From Aradus depressus (Eukaryota > Arthropoda > Insecta > Hemiptera > Aradidae), in assembly GCA_963662175.1 (NCBI GenBank), contig OY759216.1, positions 53,027,087-53,091,086 of the forward strand: a stretch of 64,000 bases of DNA. The letters are read 5' to 3'. Positions 23,657-34,262 of this stretch are shown piece after piece. The first letter of the stretch is position 1. Each line of letters starts with the position of its first letter. The position numbers were made by a program, and so were the translations under genes. The notes under the pieces are model-generated. The model did not search any database. It was not told where the DNA came from and worked only from the letters and a program-made list of their open reading frames with translations.

Positions 23657-24117
23657 ATAAAATAATTTTTAAACTTGGTAGGTATTATAATAAATAAACC
23701 CTATAATTATCCCACTCCTGATACTGCATTCGCCTCATTCTCTCGCAGTTTCGTTTTCTGAAGGTTTCACTTCTACCGCGTGTGAACTGAACACTTTTTT
23801 TTTTTTTTTTTTTTTTTGTTTAAGGAAAAATCCGCAGACTAATGTTTATATGAACTACCTATTTTACTGAAAATTAAATTTCCTAGATGTTGGCAAAGTT
23901 CTGCCATTATGTACAGGACCATCGTGTACTTGTAGTGGCTACGTACCCACCCAGTGGAGGAGCTCCCACCATGACCTGGATAACAAATATCGATGCCAAC
24001 TCAAGGAGCCGAGAGAAGGGGACAAAGAACAGTTAGAGCTAACGGGTGATTAGCAGAACACAACACAACTGTTCCGCCGCACCTCATGTACCACACACGC
24101 ACAACAATATAATGTTG
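23657..24117. other. Intron 1 stretch without a called gene
   Basis: T-tract at 23793-23817. Nothing else recognised. Confidence 0.5.
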
Positions 24118-24403
24118 ATAAAGAAGTAATACAGATGTATCAGTCCAACATATTTTATTACTTAGCACAATTAGTTTCGTCAATCTGACATCCTCAGCTG
24201 GTGAGAGAAGAGATCAAAGAACTAGACTCATATCTATCAGGCATGATGAGTGTCCAGCTGGTCCCTGATTGATAGGTGTCCAGTTCTTTGACCCCTTCTC
24301 TAATAAGGTTCACCACCTGAAGATGGCGAATTGCTGCAATTAGTTGTGGTAAAAATAAAATATATAATTGGATTGATACATCTGTATTACTTATTTAACA
24401 AGT
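24118..24403. mobile_element. Foldback element, Penelope-like, hammerhead-like motif in left arm
   Basis: Outer arms are inverted repeats: AAGTAATACAGATGTATCAG at about 24124-24143 pairs with the complement near 24380-24401. Inner arms at about 24217-24228 and 24273-24284 pair (TCAAAGAACT / AGTTCTTTGA). The left arm has a hammerhead-like core on the minus strand. Confidence 0.55.
24174..24197 (-). ncRNA. Hammerhead-ribozyme-like motif
   Basis: Minus strand: CTGAGGA (24197-24191), one T, stem GTCA/TGAC with a 3-base loop, then GAAAC (24178-24174). What follows is TAATTG, not a GUH site, so it is likely inactive. The right-arm partner near 24312 keeps CTGAAGA but has lost GAAAC. Confidence 0.35.
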
Positions 24404-24579
24404 AATTCCACTATATCCGCCTACAACCAAGAAATATACAATAAAATGTTATGTATATTGTGTGACATTACCTGAAGTAACATTGTACACAAATGTAGAT
24501 GTTGATTAGCGACTGTAGATTCTAATTGTAGGAATATTGAGGGTCAGTCAAAGATGGAAAAAAAAACCACTATTCAGAT

Positions 24580-24617
24580 GCCAACGTTTCGATATATTTT
24601 ATATCATCATCAGGGCC
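24580..24617 (-). ncRNA. Hammerhead-ribozyme-like motif, complete layout
   Basis: Minus strand, 5' to 3': GGCC, core CTGATGA (24613-24607), one spacer T, stem GATAT/ATATC, GAAAC (24590-24586), GTT, then GGC. GCC before the core pairs with GGC after GTT (stem I). GAAAC-GTT allows a two-pair stem III without a loop, and cleavage would follow GTT. Such minimal forms are known from Penelope-like elements. The extra base between core and stem II is unusual. Confidence 0.55.
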
Positions 24618-25342
24618 TACAAACATGGGGGGAAAATCAAGATTAGAATCAAAAATAAACAAAAAATAATTTTTTTTGTTGATAAACATTACTGAACGTT
24701 AAAAATACACTATAACAAGTTATAAATTGAAACTGACTTACTATGAATAATTACTAAACATTAAAATTAAATATGATTACATTACTAAACATAAACATTA
24801 ATAATGAAAATAGACAAATAGGTGGAACATAATAAAGAGTAAACATTAAAATGACTTACTATGAATAAGCAGGGTTGGGGAGAAGACATGTACACTGGAT
24901 GGAGTCTTACATTGCAATGAAATGGTACAAAATAATACTTTACTTTCAACATTTCTGCTGTAATGTGACAGTTATGACGGGGTTTTCCGAGCTCCCTGTA
25001 CCTGTTTCCTTTAGCACCCTAGTATTATTTTGTACCATTTCATTGCAATGTAAGACTCCATCCAGTGTACATGTCTTCTCCCCAACCCTGCTTATTCATA
25101 GTAAGTCATTTTAATGTTTACTCTTTATTATGTTCCACCTATTTGTCTATTTCCATTATTAATGTTTATGTTTATTAATGTAATCATATTTAATTTTAAT
25201 GTTTAGTAATTATTCATAGTAAGTCAGTTTCAATTTTTAACTTGTTATAGTGTATTTTTAACGTTCAGTAATGTTTATCAACAAAAACATTTTTTTTTGT
25301 TTATTTTTGATTCTAATCTTGATTTCCACCCCCATGTTTGTA

Positions 25343-25380
25343 GGCCCTGATGATGATATAAAATATATCGAAACGTTGGC
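25343..25380 (+). ncRNA. Hammerhead-ribozyme-like motif, complete layout (mirror copy)
   Basis: Plus-strand mirror of 24580-24617: GGCC 25343-25346, CTGATGA 25347-25353, stem GATAT/ATATC, GAAAC 25370-25374, GTT 25375-25377, GGC 25378-25380. Confidence 0.55.
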
Positions 25381-25529
25381 ATCTGAATAGTGTTTTTTTT
25401 TTTCCATCTTTGACTGACCCTCAATATTCCTACAAATTGTACACAAAGTAACAATAGTTCAGCTGATTATTTCACATTATTTATCATGCTTCCCTACTCG
25501 CAGAGGACATACCAATAACTAGAAAATCT

Positions 25530-25751
25530 GATCAGTTGGGGGTTGTGCGCGGCTTTGGTTGCATGACTCACCACGGTGCGGGTTCGAATCCCATCCGGGG
25601 AGAGTGTTATTTCATAGATAAAACTTCTCTTCCGGGGATGTTTATTAATAACCCCGGTAATGTAGCCCGCCCCTGGGGTGCCAAAATAAAGTTGGGCTAC
25701 ACTCCCCCACCCTCTTAACAGCCCAAATGGGTGGGCGTTGTTAAAAAAAAA
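25530..25751 (+). mobile_element. SINE-2, a second SINE family
   Basis: About 220 bp with a B-box (GGTTCGAATCC at about 25581), a GC-rich body and an A-tail. TCTGATCA lies just before the start and again after the A-tail (GTCTGATCA), consistent with a target duplication. The A box is not clear, so tRNA origin is inferred from the B box only. A single copy is present in the window. Confidence 0.6.
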
Positions 25752-25839
25752 GTCTGATCAACTGTTAGCATCCATTTTATGCTTTGTGGTTATGCTCACC
25801 CCCTCTCCCTCCCACAATCCTCCTCATGAACTGTCATGA

Positions 25840-26576
25840 AATTTCTCAAACACCATCGTTATAAATCTGGTTCAAACATAAGCTTTGTGAAACTTAACAT
25901 TTTCTGCAGAGATATTGTGAAAAAAAAAAAAAAAAAAAAAAAAGATATTGTGAAACACTTACTACAAAATAAAGAAAAACATATGTTTTTTTAAAGATAT
26001 TTTCTATTTCACAAAATATATATAGAATTTCAGTTACTTAAGCACGCCGTCCTTCGGATGGGACGTTAAGCGATGGTCCCGAGCCTGTACGATGTCAGGT
26101 ACTCGTTAAAGACCCCTACCCTAGATGAATAAAAATTTAGGGTAGGCAAAATTTAGGACTCCCACAGTAGAGTCGGGCTCATGTCCACCAGAGTGACGAA
26201 AAAGCGCTCTGGTAGTAGGCGATATGACCTCATAGTTAAAGCCCGGGCATGAGTCATAAAACCTAACCTAACCTAACCTAGAATTTCAGTTCAATATTCA
26301 ATTAATTTTTTATGTTTTCCATGTTTTTAAGACGTTACTGTGCAGGAGGGACGGAAAAATCCCGTAGGGGGCTGAAAAAGGATTTAGGATTATAAACTTG
26401 TTGAACTTCCAGTTAGTATTTGTTTCCGAAAGTACTTCCATATTTTATATATATTTTGTGAAATGGACAATATTAAAAAAAATAATAATATATTTTTTTT
26501 ATTTTATATTAAGTGTTTCACAATATCTCTACAAAAAATGTTAAGTATCACATAGCTTATGTTTGAACCGGACTTA
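25840..26576. mobile_element. Foldback element, Penelope-like, with nested SINE-1 and A-tract
   Basis: Left arm 25840-26030 and right arm 26440-26576 (continuing after the Harbinger-like insertion at 27236-27290) are inverted relatives. Shared landmarks are CATAAGC/GCTTATG, CAGAGATATTGTGAAA and TTTCACAATATCTC. The middle has a degraded hammerhead-like remnant, CCGAAAGTACTTCCA at about 26425. A 23-base A-tract lies at 25921-25943. Confidence 0.55.
26041..26279 (+). mobile_element. SINE-1, 5'-truncated copy with target duplication
   Basis: Starts at the AAGCACGCCGTCC point of the body and ends in AACCTAACCTAACCTA. GAATTTCAGTT flanks it on both sides (about 26025 and 26281), showing insertion by target-primed reverse transcription after 5' truncation. 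Confidence 0.88.
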
Positions 26577-27235
26577 GTGGGGTTTCACACCAAAGCCGGG
26601 ACGAGCCGGGCGGAAAACGCTTGAGCGCTAAATACGCAGGGTTTACATGGGAGTATTCAAACCAAGGCCGAGCCGCGCCGGGCGAGGCCGAGCGGTTTTG
26701 AGCAGTACTACCTACCGCCAATTCGAGCGTTTTCTGCCAAGCGGTTTCTTCCGTCATTCAGTCTAATTCGGTGTTTCAGCCCAGTGAGTTACATCATATT
26801 GCACAATATATTGTTTTTTTTTTATTGTTTCAAGTGGTTTTTGTTTTTTAAATTTTTTAATATTATAATGAGTGTTGACATAGAAATATTAATTAGTTGG
26901 ATTCAAGAAAGACCTCCGTTGTGGCATCAATCTAACAACAAGTACATGGACCATTAGTCTCGTGATCTTTATTTATATTGTGAGTCCAGTATCGCCTTCT
27001 TTCTCCCACACATTCATCATCAAGTGATGAACTATCCAATAAATCATCATCATCAAAGTTGATGACATTATTTTGCACCCCGTTTCAACTGAGACTGAAT
27101 AGGAAAGAAGCACCTCTCACTACAAGGCTAGAAAACCTACTGAGAGCGAATCGGCTTCGGTGCGAACGCAGGCAGATTCCGCTCGGCTCGGCTTCGCCCG
27201 GCCCGGCTCGGCTCGGCTTTGGTGTGTAAGAAGCC
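26577..27235. mobile_element. PIF/Harbinger-like DNA transposon, internally deleted
   Basis: Ends are imperfect inverted repeats sharing CACACCAAAGCCG (26586-26598 and complement near 27212-27224), with further GAGCCGGGC/GCCCGGCTC stretches inside. TTA is present on both sides (26574-26576 and 27236-27238), as expected for this superfamily. The inverted relative of the flank at about 25870-25880 reads through with a single TTA, giving an empty-site comparison. A MADF-like remnant lies inside, as in elements that encode a MADF/SANT protein with the transposase. No transposase was seen. Confidence 0.75.
26868..26957 (+). pseudogene. MADF-domain fragment in Harbinger-like element
   Basis: ATG at 26868 opens 29 codons: MSVDIEILISWIQERPPLWH then QSNNKYMDH and a stop. 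The pattern LI-W-I-x-R-P-x-LW-x...Y-x-D is the start of a MADF DNA-binding domain. The stop falls where the domain should continue, so this is the broken 5' end of the element's accessory gene. Neighbouring sequence to 27110 has no continuing frame that I can follow. Confidence 0.65.
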
Positions 27236-27344
27236 TTATAAGGATGCTGCTTGAGAAATTTTATGACAGTCCTGATAAAAGTTTATGTAGGTAGCACAAA
27301 CTTTGTTTTAAAGTGTTCAAAGTTTGTTTCTTAGGCTTCTCTGG

Positions 27345-27905
27345 GATGATTGCTGCTCTCTTTTTTTCGGCATTTCTTCCAGAGGCTGAAGACATCTCTT
27401 GAAGAAACTCCAAAAAAAAGTAACCAGCGTAAAAATTATTACTATAACTAAAGTAACTTTATAGGTCATTCTGGAAGATGTGGAAAGACACATTTTTGTA
27501 ACTTATGCCCGGGTTACAACGAGGTCTTATCGCCAACTACGAGGGAGCTGTTTCGTCGCTCTGGTGGACATGAGAGCCCGACTCCTGAGGATAGGTGTCT
27601 TTTACGAGTACCTGACAGACATATAGGTTCGTGGTCATCGCTTAACGTTCCATCCGAATGACGGCGTGCTCAAGAAAAAATCCAAGTTTTTGAACCTATG
27701 AATTTGAGTGCAGTAGACTATCGGCGCCTGAAAGTACCAATGACAAAGCATTTGACAACGTTTTCTTCAAACATTTTCCTGCTCCTCCGATGAAAACAGT
27801 CTGCATAGTTCACTGTTAGCAGAGAGTGTGAGAAACAGAATACGAAAACAATATAATATATACTTCGAGGAAGTGACGAAGGAAGGATTTCAGAGGAGTC
27901 AGTGA
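27345..27905. repeat. Dispersed composite repeat carrying a SINE-1 copy
   Basis: 27345-27500 recurs at 30300-30470, and 27733-27905 recurs inverted at 51775-51965. In both this copy and the 51.7-52.2-kb copy a SINE-1 sits at the same junction, so the SINE was inserted before the unit was copied. Part of the right section can be read as RNRI-KQYNIYF-EVTKEGF in both copies. I do not recognise a family. Confidence 0.6.
27505..27728 (-). repeat. SINE-1, decayed copy inside composite repeat
   Basis: Minus-strand matches from CCCGGGTTACAACGAGG to TATCGGCGCC. Confidence 0.7.
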
Positions 27906-28429
27906 GTCATCCAGAAGATGGACGACAAAGGTCTACAGTGCTGCTACAGAGAGCCGTGACTGAAGCCAACCAAGGCCACACACAACAGTCAGCTGTTGAC
28001 GGAAGGATCGTTTCACTTTCTCACTTTTACTGCATCCTCAACTATATCAACAAACTAACACCAGTTAAATTGTAGAAAAGTGTTGTTCCGCCTAATGACA
28101 ACAACTAGCTACAATCCCTTCTTAGAAAAACTTTCATTTTTTTTTCTTCTTCTTAATTAAAGTTTTCATAAGAAGTTAAGAACTCTAGCCGCCAGAACAA
28201 TGTACAATTATAACCGTAATTACTCAGAGGGTAATTAAATTTCTTTCTGTGGGTAATTCTGCGATTTTTTCACACTAAACACCCTACCAACTATAAAAAA
28301 GATTATAATCCAGATTAAAATATAAGAGAGTATCCTGTAAATATTAAACATAAACCAATTCCATTCATATTCGTCAATTAAACGATATTTATAATGTATA
28401 AGTTAATATAATTACAGTGTTTCTAAGTT
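27906..28429. other. Intron 1 stretch without a called gene
   Basis: Nothing recognised; 27900-28050 is less AT-rich. Confidence 0.5.
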
Positions 28430-28716
28430 AGTTATTGCAACTCATGCCCGGGCTTTAACTACTATATCACCTTACCACCAGAGCACTGTTTCGTCGCGCT
28501 CTACTAAGTCCTTAAATTTTGCCTGCCTAGGTTTTGTCATCTCTGTCTTCAACGAGTACCTGACATAGTAGAGGCTCGGGACCATCACTTAAAGTCCCAT
28601 CGGAAGAACGGCGTGCTTAAGTTTATTTTACCTAGATAAAAAACCTAAGCCGGGTTTCGAACAGGCGATCTTGAGCTCTGTAAGCAAGCAGGCTGCTTTT
28701 GAGCTATCGGCGCCCT
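28430..28716 (-). repeat. SINE-1 copy, decayed
   Basis: Minus strand; the head is still recognisable (GGGTTTCGAACAGGCGATC, GAGCTATCGGCGCC). Confidence 0.8.
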
Positions 28717-28883
28717 CATACATGATGATGGGATGTTTGTGATTGCTATTTTTTGAGAAGGCAAAAAATAAATGAGAGAAATGATGCTATAGTAATATAA
28801 TATATTACTTATAATATATAATATTATTATATATGAGTTAAGAATCTCCTTACATAACCCAAAAAGTGATGAGTAATCATCAG

Positions 28884-29126
28884 TTATGTACTTCCGTCGC
28901 TCTGATGGGCATGAGCCCGACTCTACTGTGCAAGTACGAAATTTTGCCTGACTGGTTCTGTCACCAAGGGTGGGGGTCTTTAACGAGTATCAGACATCGT
29001 AGGTGCTCGGAACCGTCGCTTAACGTCCCATCCGAATTTTAACCTCCCAGAGAACCTAAGGGCCTCGACCGGGTTTTGAACCCGAGATCTTGAGGCTAAC
29101 TCTACTTCTGAGCTACCGTCGCCCTC
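28884..29126 (-). repeat. SINE-1 copy, decayed
   Basis: Minus strand, from the middle of the body through the head (GAGCTACCGTCGCC). Confidence 0.75.
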
Positions 29127-29309
29127 AGTTTTTTTAAAATTTTCTGTTCATGTTATTTTTTTTTATTTTTCTTCAATGTGATAATCTATTGAAATGTAAG
29201 AAAACATCAATAAATAAGGAAATTGTTCAATATTTAGAGATCTCTGCAGCTAACTAATTCGTTTCTGTAACTGATCCCATGTCAGTGTGTAATCAAAACC
29301 GATGTTCCG

Positions 29310-29430
29310 GGCAAAATATCATAACAAAGGAAAAGTCACCGGCAATGTACTTCCCCACAACAAATTAATCAATTAGGTTTTCGCTCTCCCTCTAGAACCA
29401 ATAGACCGTTTTGGCAAAAATCCATAGCTG
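29310..29430 (+). repeat. Rep-A start fragment
   Basis: Plus-oriented start (GTACTTCCCCACAACAAATT and onwards). Confidence 0.55.
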
Positions 29431-29690
29431 ATTTTGTGTCTATAGATACTTATTAAGGTTTGATAACACCAATATGGAGGATCTAATCGGCTTAAGCTCC
29501 ATTAACTATTGGTTTTACGTAATGATGGCCCTTTTCGTTTTCAATTTCAACTTTCGATTGGTATCAGTAATGGTTACAATACGCCCTTGACACTATTCGA
29601 TATGGCGAACCGTACTAATCCTACCGTACAAGCTACTGGTGATACTCTAATATTCAAACATTTCATCTTCATTAGATAATTTAAAAAAAA
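29431..29690. other. Short stretch without a called feature
   Basis: Nothing recognised. Confidence 0.45.
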
Positions 29691-29691
29691 A

Positions 29692-30148
29692 AGAGTCACC
29701 GACATTGTACTTCCCCAGCACAAATTAATCGATAAAGTTTTCACTCTCCCTCCAGAACCAATGGCCTAGTTGAAGTAAAAATCATCAATTGAGTGACAAA
29801 CATTCATTACATCGGCAGTTATTAAGGTTTTTGAATTGAGCCCCCCTCCTCCCTTCGGCCGATTCCGCTGAAAATTGATAGTTGTCGTCCTTATGAAGTT
29901 TTGAATACACATAAGAAATACCGTATTAATACGTAAATTACAACGGCAGTTATTAGGGTTTTTGTGTTGTCCTTCCCCCTATTGTCTTGGCCTAACTGGC
30001 TGAAAATCAGTAGGTGTCGTCCTTAGAGGGTTTTGGATTCACTCGTTTCGATACATTCAATCTATCGACAGTTAAACTGTTCAGACCCGTTTAAATTCTA
30101 CTCCCCCAACTATAAGAAGTATAGGAGAAATTATGTAATCGGTCAGAA
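29692..30148 (+). repeat. Rep-A copy
   Basis: Plus-oriented with the start motif, three central units and the end piece (inverted near 30118: AGTATAGGAGAAATTATGTA). A truncated SINE-1 follows directly. Confidence 0.65.
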
Positions 30149-30149
30149 A

Positions 30150-30290
30150 TTCGAGGTTAGGTTAGGTTTTATGACTCATGCCCGGGCTTTAACTACAAGG
30201 TCATATCGCCTACTACCATAGCGCTCTTTCGTCACTCTGGTGGACATGAGCCCGACTCTACTGTGGGAGTCCTGAATTTTGTGGGGTCTC
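30150..30290 (-). repeat. SINE-1 3' portion
   Basis: Minus strand with AGGTTAGGTTAGG tail retained and body truncated near CTGAATTTTG. Confidence 0.75.
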
Positions 30291-30299
30291 TCTTTTGGG

Positions 30300-30580
30300 G
30301 GCTCTCAGAGGCTGAAGACATCTCTTGAAGAAATGCCAAAAAAAAGTGACCATCGTAAAAAGTTGATACTTGTGATGTCATTTTGGAAGATGTGGAAATA
30401 CAAAACACATGGATTCGACTGAGGGCATCAATTAAATATTCTATCCAACTTTGTTTGTTTTTGTAACTTATGCCCGTTTTTTTTTTTTTTTTTCACCTCT
30501 TGGCCTGATGACTCTACTAAGGATAGGGGTCTTTAAAGAGTACCTGACAGACATTGGCTCAACTCCGTCTATCTGGCAAA
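30300..30580. repeat. Composite repeat, partial copy
   Basis: 30300-30470 matches 27345-27500; it is followed by SINE-1 remnants interrupted by a 19-base T-tract. Confidence 0.5.
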
Positions 30581-30639
30581 TACTACCTTAAAATCAGTTA
30601 CAAAAATAGTGTATACACCCTTAATCCCCAAGAACCTTT

Positions 30640-31119
30640 TTCAATCTACAATAAAAATTAATTGGATGACGTATACCACCTGTTAATATCCTGTCCGATC
30701 TACTCCCCCATTAGAAGCCACTTCCTGCCTCAGTGTCAGTATAGACCGATCCAACTTTCATACATTACTCCTGGCCCATAATAAAGATGATATCTCAAAC
30801 ATTTTCTATTATTTAATCAGCACTTTGAAATTTAGATCATTGTTAACGAATAATGTACTTCAACTTCCATATTATATTGATATCAACACCTACATCCCCA
30901 CTCCATATTTACTATCTTCGTTACATCATTATTATTATTATTAACTTGTAATTACTTATTTTATTTATACTTTTTTTATTTATTTATGTTATTTATTTAG
31001 TTTGTTAAATGTTCCTTTATATATGTCATTATTGTTTTAAATGTGTCATTATTATGTTAATATTGTAAAAGTAATGGTCACTGACTCAATTGTATAGCAT
31101 TGATCCCTTTAAACAATAG
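30640..31119 (+). pseudogene. Jockey-like LINE 3' end (part 1), interrupted by SINE-1
   Basis: Reads LDDVYHLLISCPIYSPIRSH, the zinc-binding H-x-C-P-x-Y tail of LINE ORF2 proteins, followed after a frame change by LLLAHNKDDISNIFYYLIST. The 3' UTR continues to 31119 and resumes after the SINE at 31468 with AAAAATGATTATTATTATT, a typical ATT-type LINE tail. Confidence 0.65.
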
Positions 31120-31467
31120 AGGGCGGCGATAGCTCAGTGGTATGCGTGCTTGACTTCTGAGCTCAAGTTCATGGGTTCGTAGCCCGACCGAGGCCCTTAG
31201 TTTATTTTATCTGGGAGGTAAAATACACTTAAGCACGCCGTCCTTCGCATGGGACGTTAAGCGATGGTCCCGAGCCTGTACAATGTCAGGTACTCGTTAA
31301 AGACCCCTACCCTAGATGAATAATAATTTAGGGTAGGCAAAATTTAGGACTCCCACAGTAGAGTCAGGCTCATGTCCACCAGAATGACGAAAGAGCACTC
31401 TGGTAGTCGGCGATATGATCTCGTAGTTAAAGCCCGGGCATGAGTCTTAAAACCTAACCTAACCTTT
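31120..31467 (+). mobile_element. SINE-1, full-length copy inside a LINE 3' UTR
   Basis: Head at 31122-31200, with A box intact and one change in the B box (GGTTCGTAGCC). The tail AACCTAACC is at 31453-31467. TTTAAACAATA flanks it on both sides, so the target duplication is clear. Confidence 0.9.
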
Positions 31468-31674
31468 AAACAATAAAAATGATTATTATTATTATAATGA
31501 TTTCGAATCAAATTAATGTATTGATTTCAGAGGGAGAGCGAAAACTTATTTGATGTATATACTTTGTAGAGCTGGGATAATAATGAGGTGTCCTTTTCAT
31601 GACTCGCAAAAGTACGGAAGCCTAAACATCAATCTGACCATTGTTGCCTCATCTGAGAAGAGCAACACTTTGAG

Positions 31675-31830
31675 CATGCCGTCCTTCAGAAGATCATGTG
31701 AGGTACTCGTTAAAAGACCCTACCGTAATTTTAACAGAGTAGGCTACATTAGAGAAGACGAAAAAAAAGAGGGCACTGGTAGTAGGCGATCTGATATCGT
31801 AGTTGAAGCCCGGGCATGAGCAATAAAATA
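31675..31830 (+). repeat. SINE-1, internally deleted remnant
   Basis: Contains GCCGTCCTTC, GGTACTCGTTAAAAGACC and GCCCGGGCATGAG in order, with gaps. Confidence 0.6.
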
Positions 31831-31939
31831 AAACTCTAGACACTTGTTATACTTATTTATAGACGTGATAACTTCAAGATGGAGATGACTCAAAATATGC
31901 CGTATTTAAGCTTAATATGCCAATATAATATGCATCAAC

Positions 31940-32030
31940 ATTTTGTATGAGGATTGAGGAGTCACGGGAGAGTGAAAACTTATTTGATTAATTCGTGTTG
32001 GGGATGTACACTGCCAGTGGAGATTTTCCA
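31940..32030 (-). repeat. Rep-A end fragment
   Basis: Minus-oriented end (ATTCGTGTTGGGGATGTACA and onwards). Confidence 0.5.
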
Positions 32031-32264
32031 TATGAAATAGGACCAACGATACATCGCAAGCTTCCTAAGTACAAGTGCTTAAACACCCTCAAGCATCTAA
32101 GTAGCTATCTAACTAAGCACCTCATAAAGAACTTGGCATTACTGGTGCTCTCATAATTAAAATTTTGGATTAAAAAACATCTTAGAAATAGGCAATTATA
32201 ACTATTTCCTAGATACTGTCAATTTTTTTTTTTTACATTTTTTTCTTTTCTTAATGGGATAAAA

Positions 32265-32355
32265 AACTTTAGGGCATGCCGTCCCTCGGATGTAACTTTC
32301 AAGCGATGGTCTCGAGCAAGTGCGATATCAGGTACTCGTTAAAAGACCCCTCACC
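32265..32355 (+). repeat. SINE-1 middle fragment
   Basis: GGCATGCCGTCCCTCGGATG to GGTACTCGTTAAAAGACCCC. Confidence 0.55.
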
Positions 32356-32389
32356 GAACTAAACCTGTTACGTTATGTACAACCAGAAA

Positions 32390-32895
32390 CCTGTGTGGAC
32401 GACGCCTGCTGATTTTCAGGAAAATCAGGTAAAGGAAAGGTTGGATCAGAGAAATGGGGCCGCAATTAAAATACCCCAAAATGATTGCCGATGTAATGAA
32501 TGTATCGACACAAAACTTAATATGGAGGTTTCAGAAGCCCCTGTGTCAACCAATATTGATTTCAAGACAAACGGTCGATTGTTTTAATAAAGAGAGCAAA
32601 AATTAGATAAATTCGTGCTGGCGGAGTAGGTTACCGGTTTGTTGGGTTTATTATATTACAGACATTGGCTCATGGCCGTAGCTTAACGTTCAAATGGTCG
32701 ATTGGCTTTGGAACGAGAGAGAAAACATAACTGAATAATTGTTACAAGGTACGTACATTGCTGGTCATTGACTAACATTTTATTTTTTAAATCAGGAGCT
32801 CGGAAAATATGAAATTTTAGTTAAAAATCAACATCGAATTTCTGACCGATTATATAATTTCCCCTATACTTCGCTGGGGAAGTAAAAGAACCACT
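32390..32895 (-). repeat. Rep-A, two adjoining copies or a rearranged copy
   Basis: 32390-32640 is a minus-oriented central unit plus end. 32690-32790 is another minus-oriented end. 32800-32895 is a plus-oriented end (ATTTCCCCTATACTTCGCTG then GGGAAGTAAAAG). The last gives the clearest view of the inverted terminal motif: GCTGGGGAAGTA against TACTTCCCCAGC. Confidence 0.6.
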
Positions 32896-33330
32896 TTGTT
32901 ATTCATCGTTTGTATCCGGTTTCCAACGTCTGGTTATATAACCGGTCCAGTGGTTTCAGGAACAGAAGAAAGTATACAGGGAAACGTTGAGTATTATTTA
33001 TATAGTCACAGACGTCCAACCTCTCTGTCTACTTGTGACTATATAAATAATGCACACTACAGAGAGTAACTCTTTATTCTCTAGTTTAAGTCTAAAGGTG
33101 CATATCCACCAAAAAAAAAAAAAACATTTTCCCCAAATGTTTACAATCGAATGTTTACATTTTGTCTTCACCAACCAAATGTTTGTAAATAACAGAGTAG
33201 GTTTTCAGATAAACTCAACATAAAATTTTTAACCGCTGCATAACTTTCCCTAAACGTCAGCTAGGAAAGTAAAATAAAATACAATCTCTTTCCTCTGTAG
33301 TTGTTGTTAACTGCCGACAGAATAAACATA
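32896..33330. other. Intron 1 stretch with a short foldback
   Basis: TTGAGTATTATTTATATAGT at about 32986 and its near reverse complement at 33038-33055 (ACTATATAAATAATGCACA) flank about 35 bp. Nothing coding recognised. Confidence 0.4.
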
Positions 33331-33450
33331 TTGACAAGAAATTTTGTACGTGAATTCACATCTCCCAGAATGAGACATCCGTTGATTTTCAACTAAATCT
33401 GGCCAAATAGATTATAGGCCGGTGAGAGTTTAACTACAAAATGCTTAATA
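33330..33450 (-). repeat. Rep-A central-unit fragment
   Basis: Minus-oriented unit with ATTTTGTACGTGAATTCACA and TTGATTTTCAACTAAATC. Confidence 0.5.
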
Positions 33451-33912
33451 ACTCATAAAAGATTGACACTGCCAGCGATTTCCAGTGAATATCAGACAAA
33501 AGAGATGAAGAGTAAACCTATACTCAAGTTGTAAGAGAGAGATGTCAATCAAGTTGCTCGACTCTTGTCATCTCATTCCCATCCAGATAATCCCCCCGAA
33601 GACTGAGGCGGCACTGGCCGAGAGACCTGCTACTGTAATCTAGCAACAATATTTAGGGAGTGCCGGTGATGAACAGCTTCTCCCCTCATGTAATCCGCTT
33701 ACCTTCAACTCTCCTTTCCTTCTTGGCCTGCCTCCACTGCTGGACAGTGATTGGCGGGGCGAGAAGGCAGGGGGGATCACTCGAGCCCCCGCGGTTTCGA
33801 GGGGTCTCGAGTTGAAGGACTTTCATGTTGATTGTATTTTATCTTTATTATTATTGTTTTATGTTTATTTTTATTATTATTTAAATTGCAGAGACCATTA
33901 TTATTTTATTAG
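33451..33912. other. GC-richer stretch, unassigned
   Basis: 33580-33810 is GC-rich for this window and has several CG dinucleotides. No exon, promoter element or known repeat could be supported. Confidence 0.35.
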
Positions 33913-33913
33913 A

Positions 33914-34262
33914 GGGCGCCGGTAGCTCAGTGGTATGCGTGCTTGACTTCTGAGCTCAAGAACGTGGGTTCGTAACCCGACCGAGGCCCTTAATTTATTT
34001 TATCTGGGAGGTAAAATAAACTTAAGCACGCCGTCCTTCGGATGGGACGTTAAGCGATGGTCCCGAGCCTGTACGATGTCAGGTACTAGTTAAAGATCCC
34101 TACCCTAGATGAATAAAAATTTAGGGTAGGCAAAATTTAGGACTCCCACAGTAGAGTCGGGCTCATGTCCACCAGAGTGACGAAAGAGCGCTCTGGTAGT
34201 AGGCGATATGACCTCGTTGTTAAAGCCCGGGCATGAGTCATAAAACCTAACCTAACCTAACC
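33914..34262 (+). mobile_element. SINE-1, full-length copy next to the Helitron
   Basis: Head 33914-33990, tail AACCTAACCTAACC. TTATTTTATTA precedes the head and follows the tail (ending at about 34274), an 11-bp target duplication. The Helitron begins four bases later, at 34278. Confidence 0.92.

Larger units (their letters stand above)
24527..25434. mobile_element. Large foldback element (413-bp arms), Penelope-like
   Basis: Arms 24527-24939 and 25021-25434 are near-perfect reverse complements around an 81-bp spacer. AATTGTA occurs directly outside or at both ends (24524-24530 and 25435-25441), a possible 7-bp duplication. Each arm carries an intact hammerhead-like motif reading outward. 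No protein is encoded; short open frames in the arms mirror each other. The alternative is a simple inverted duplication of an older element. Confidence 0.75.
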
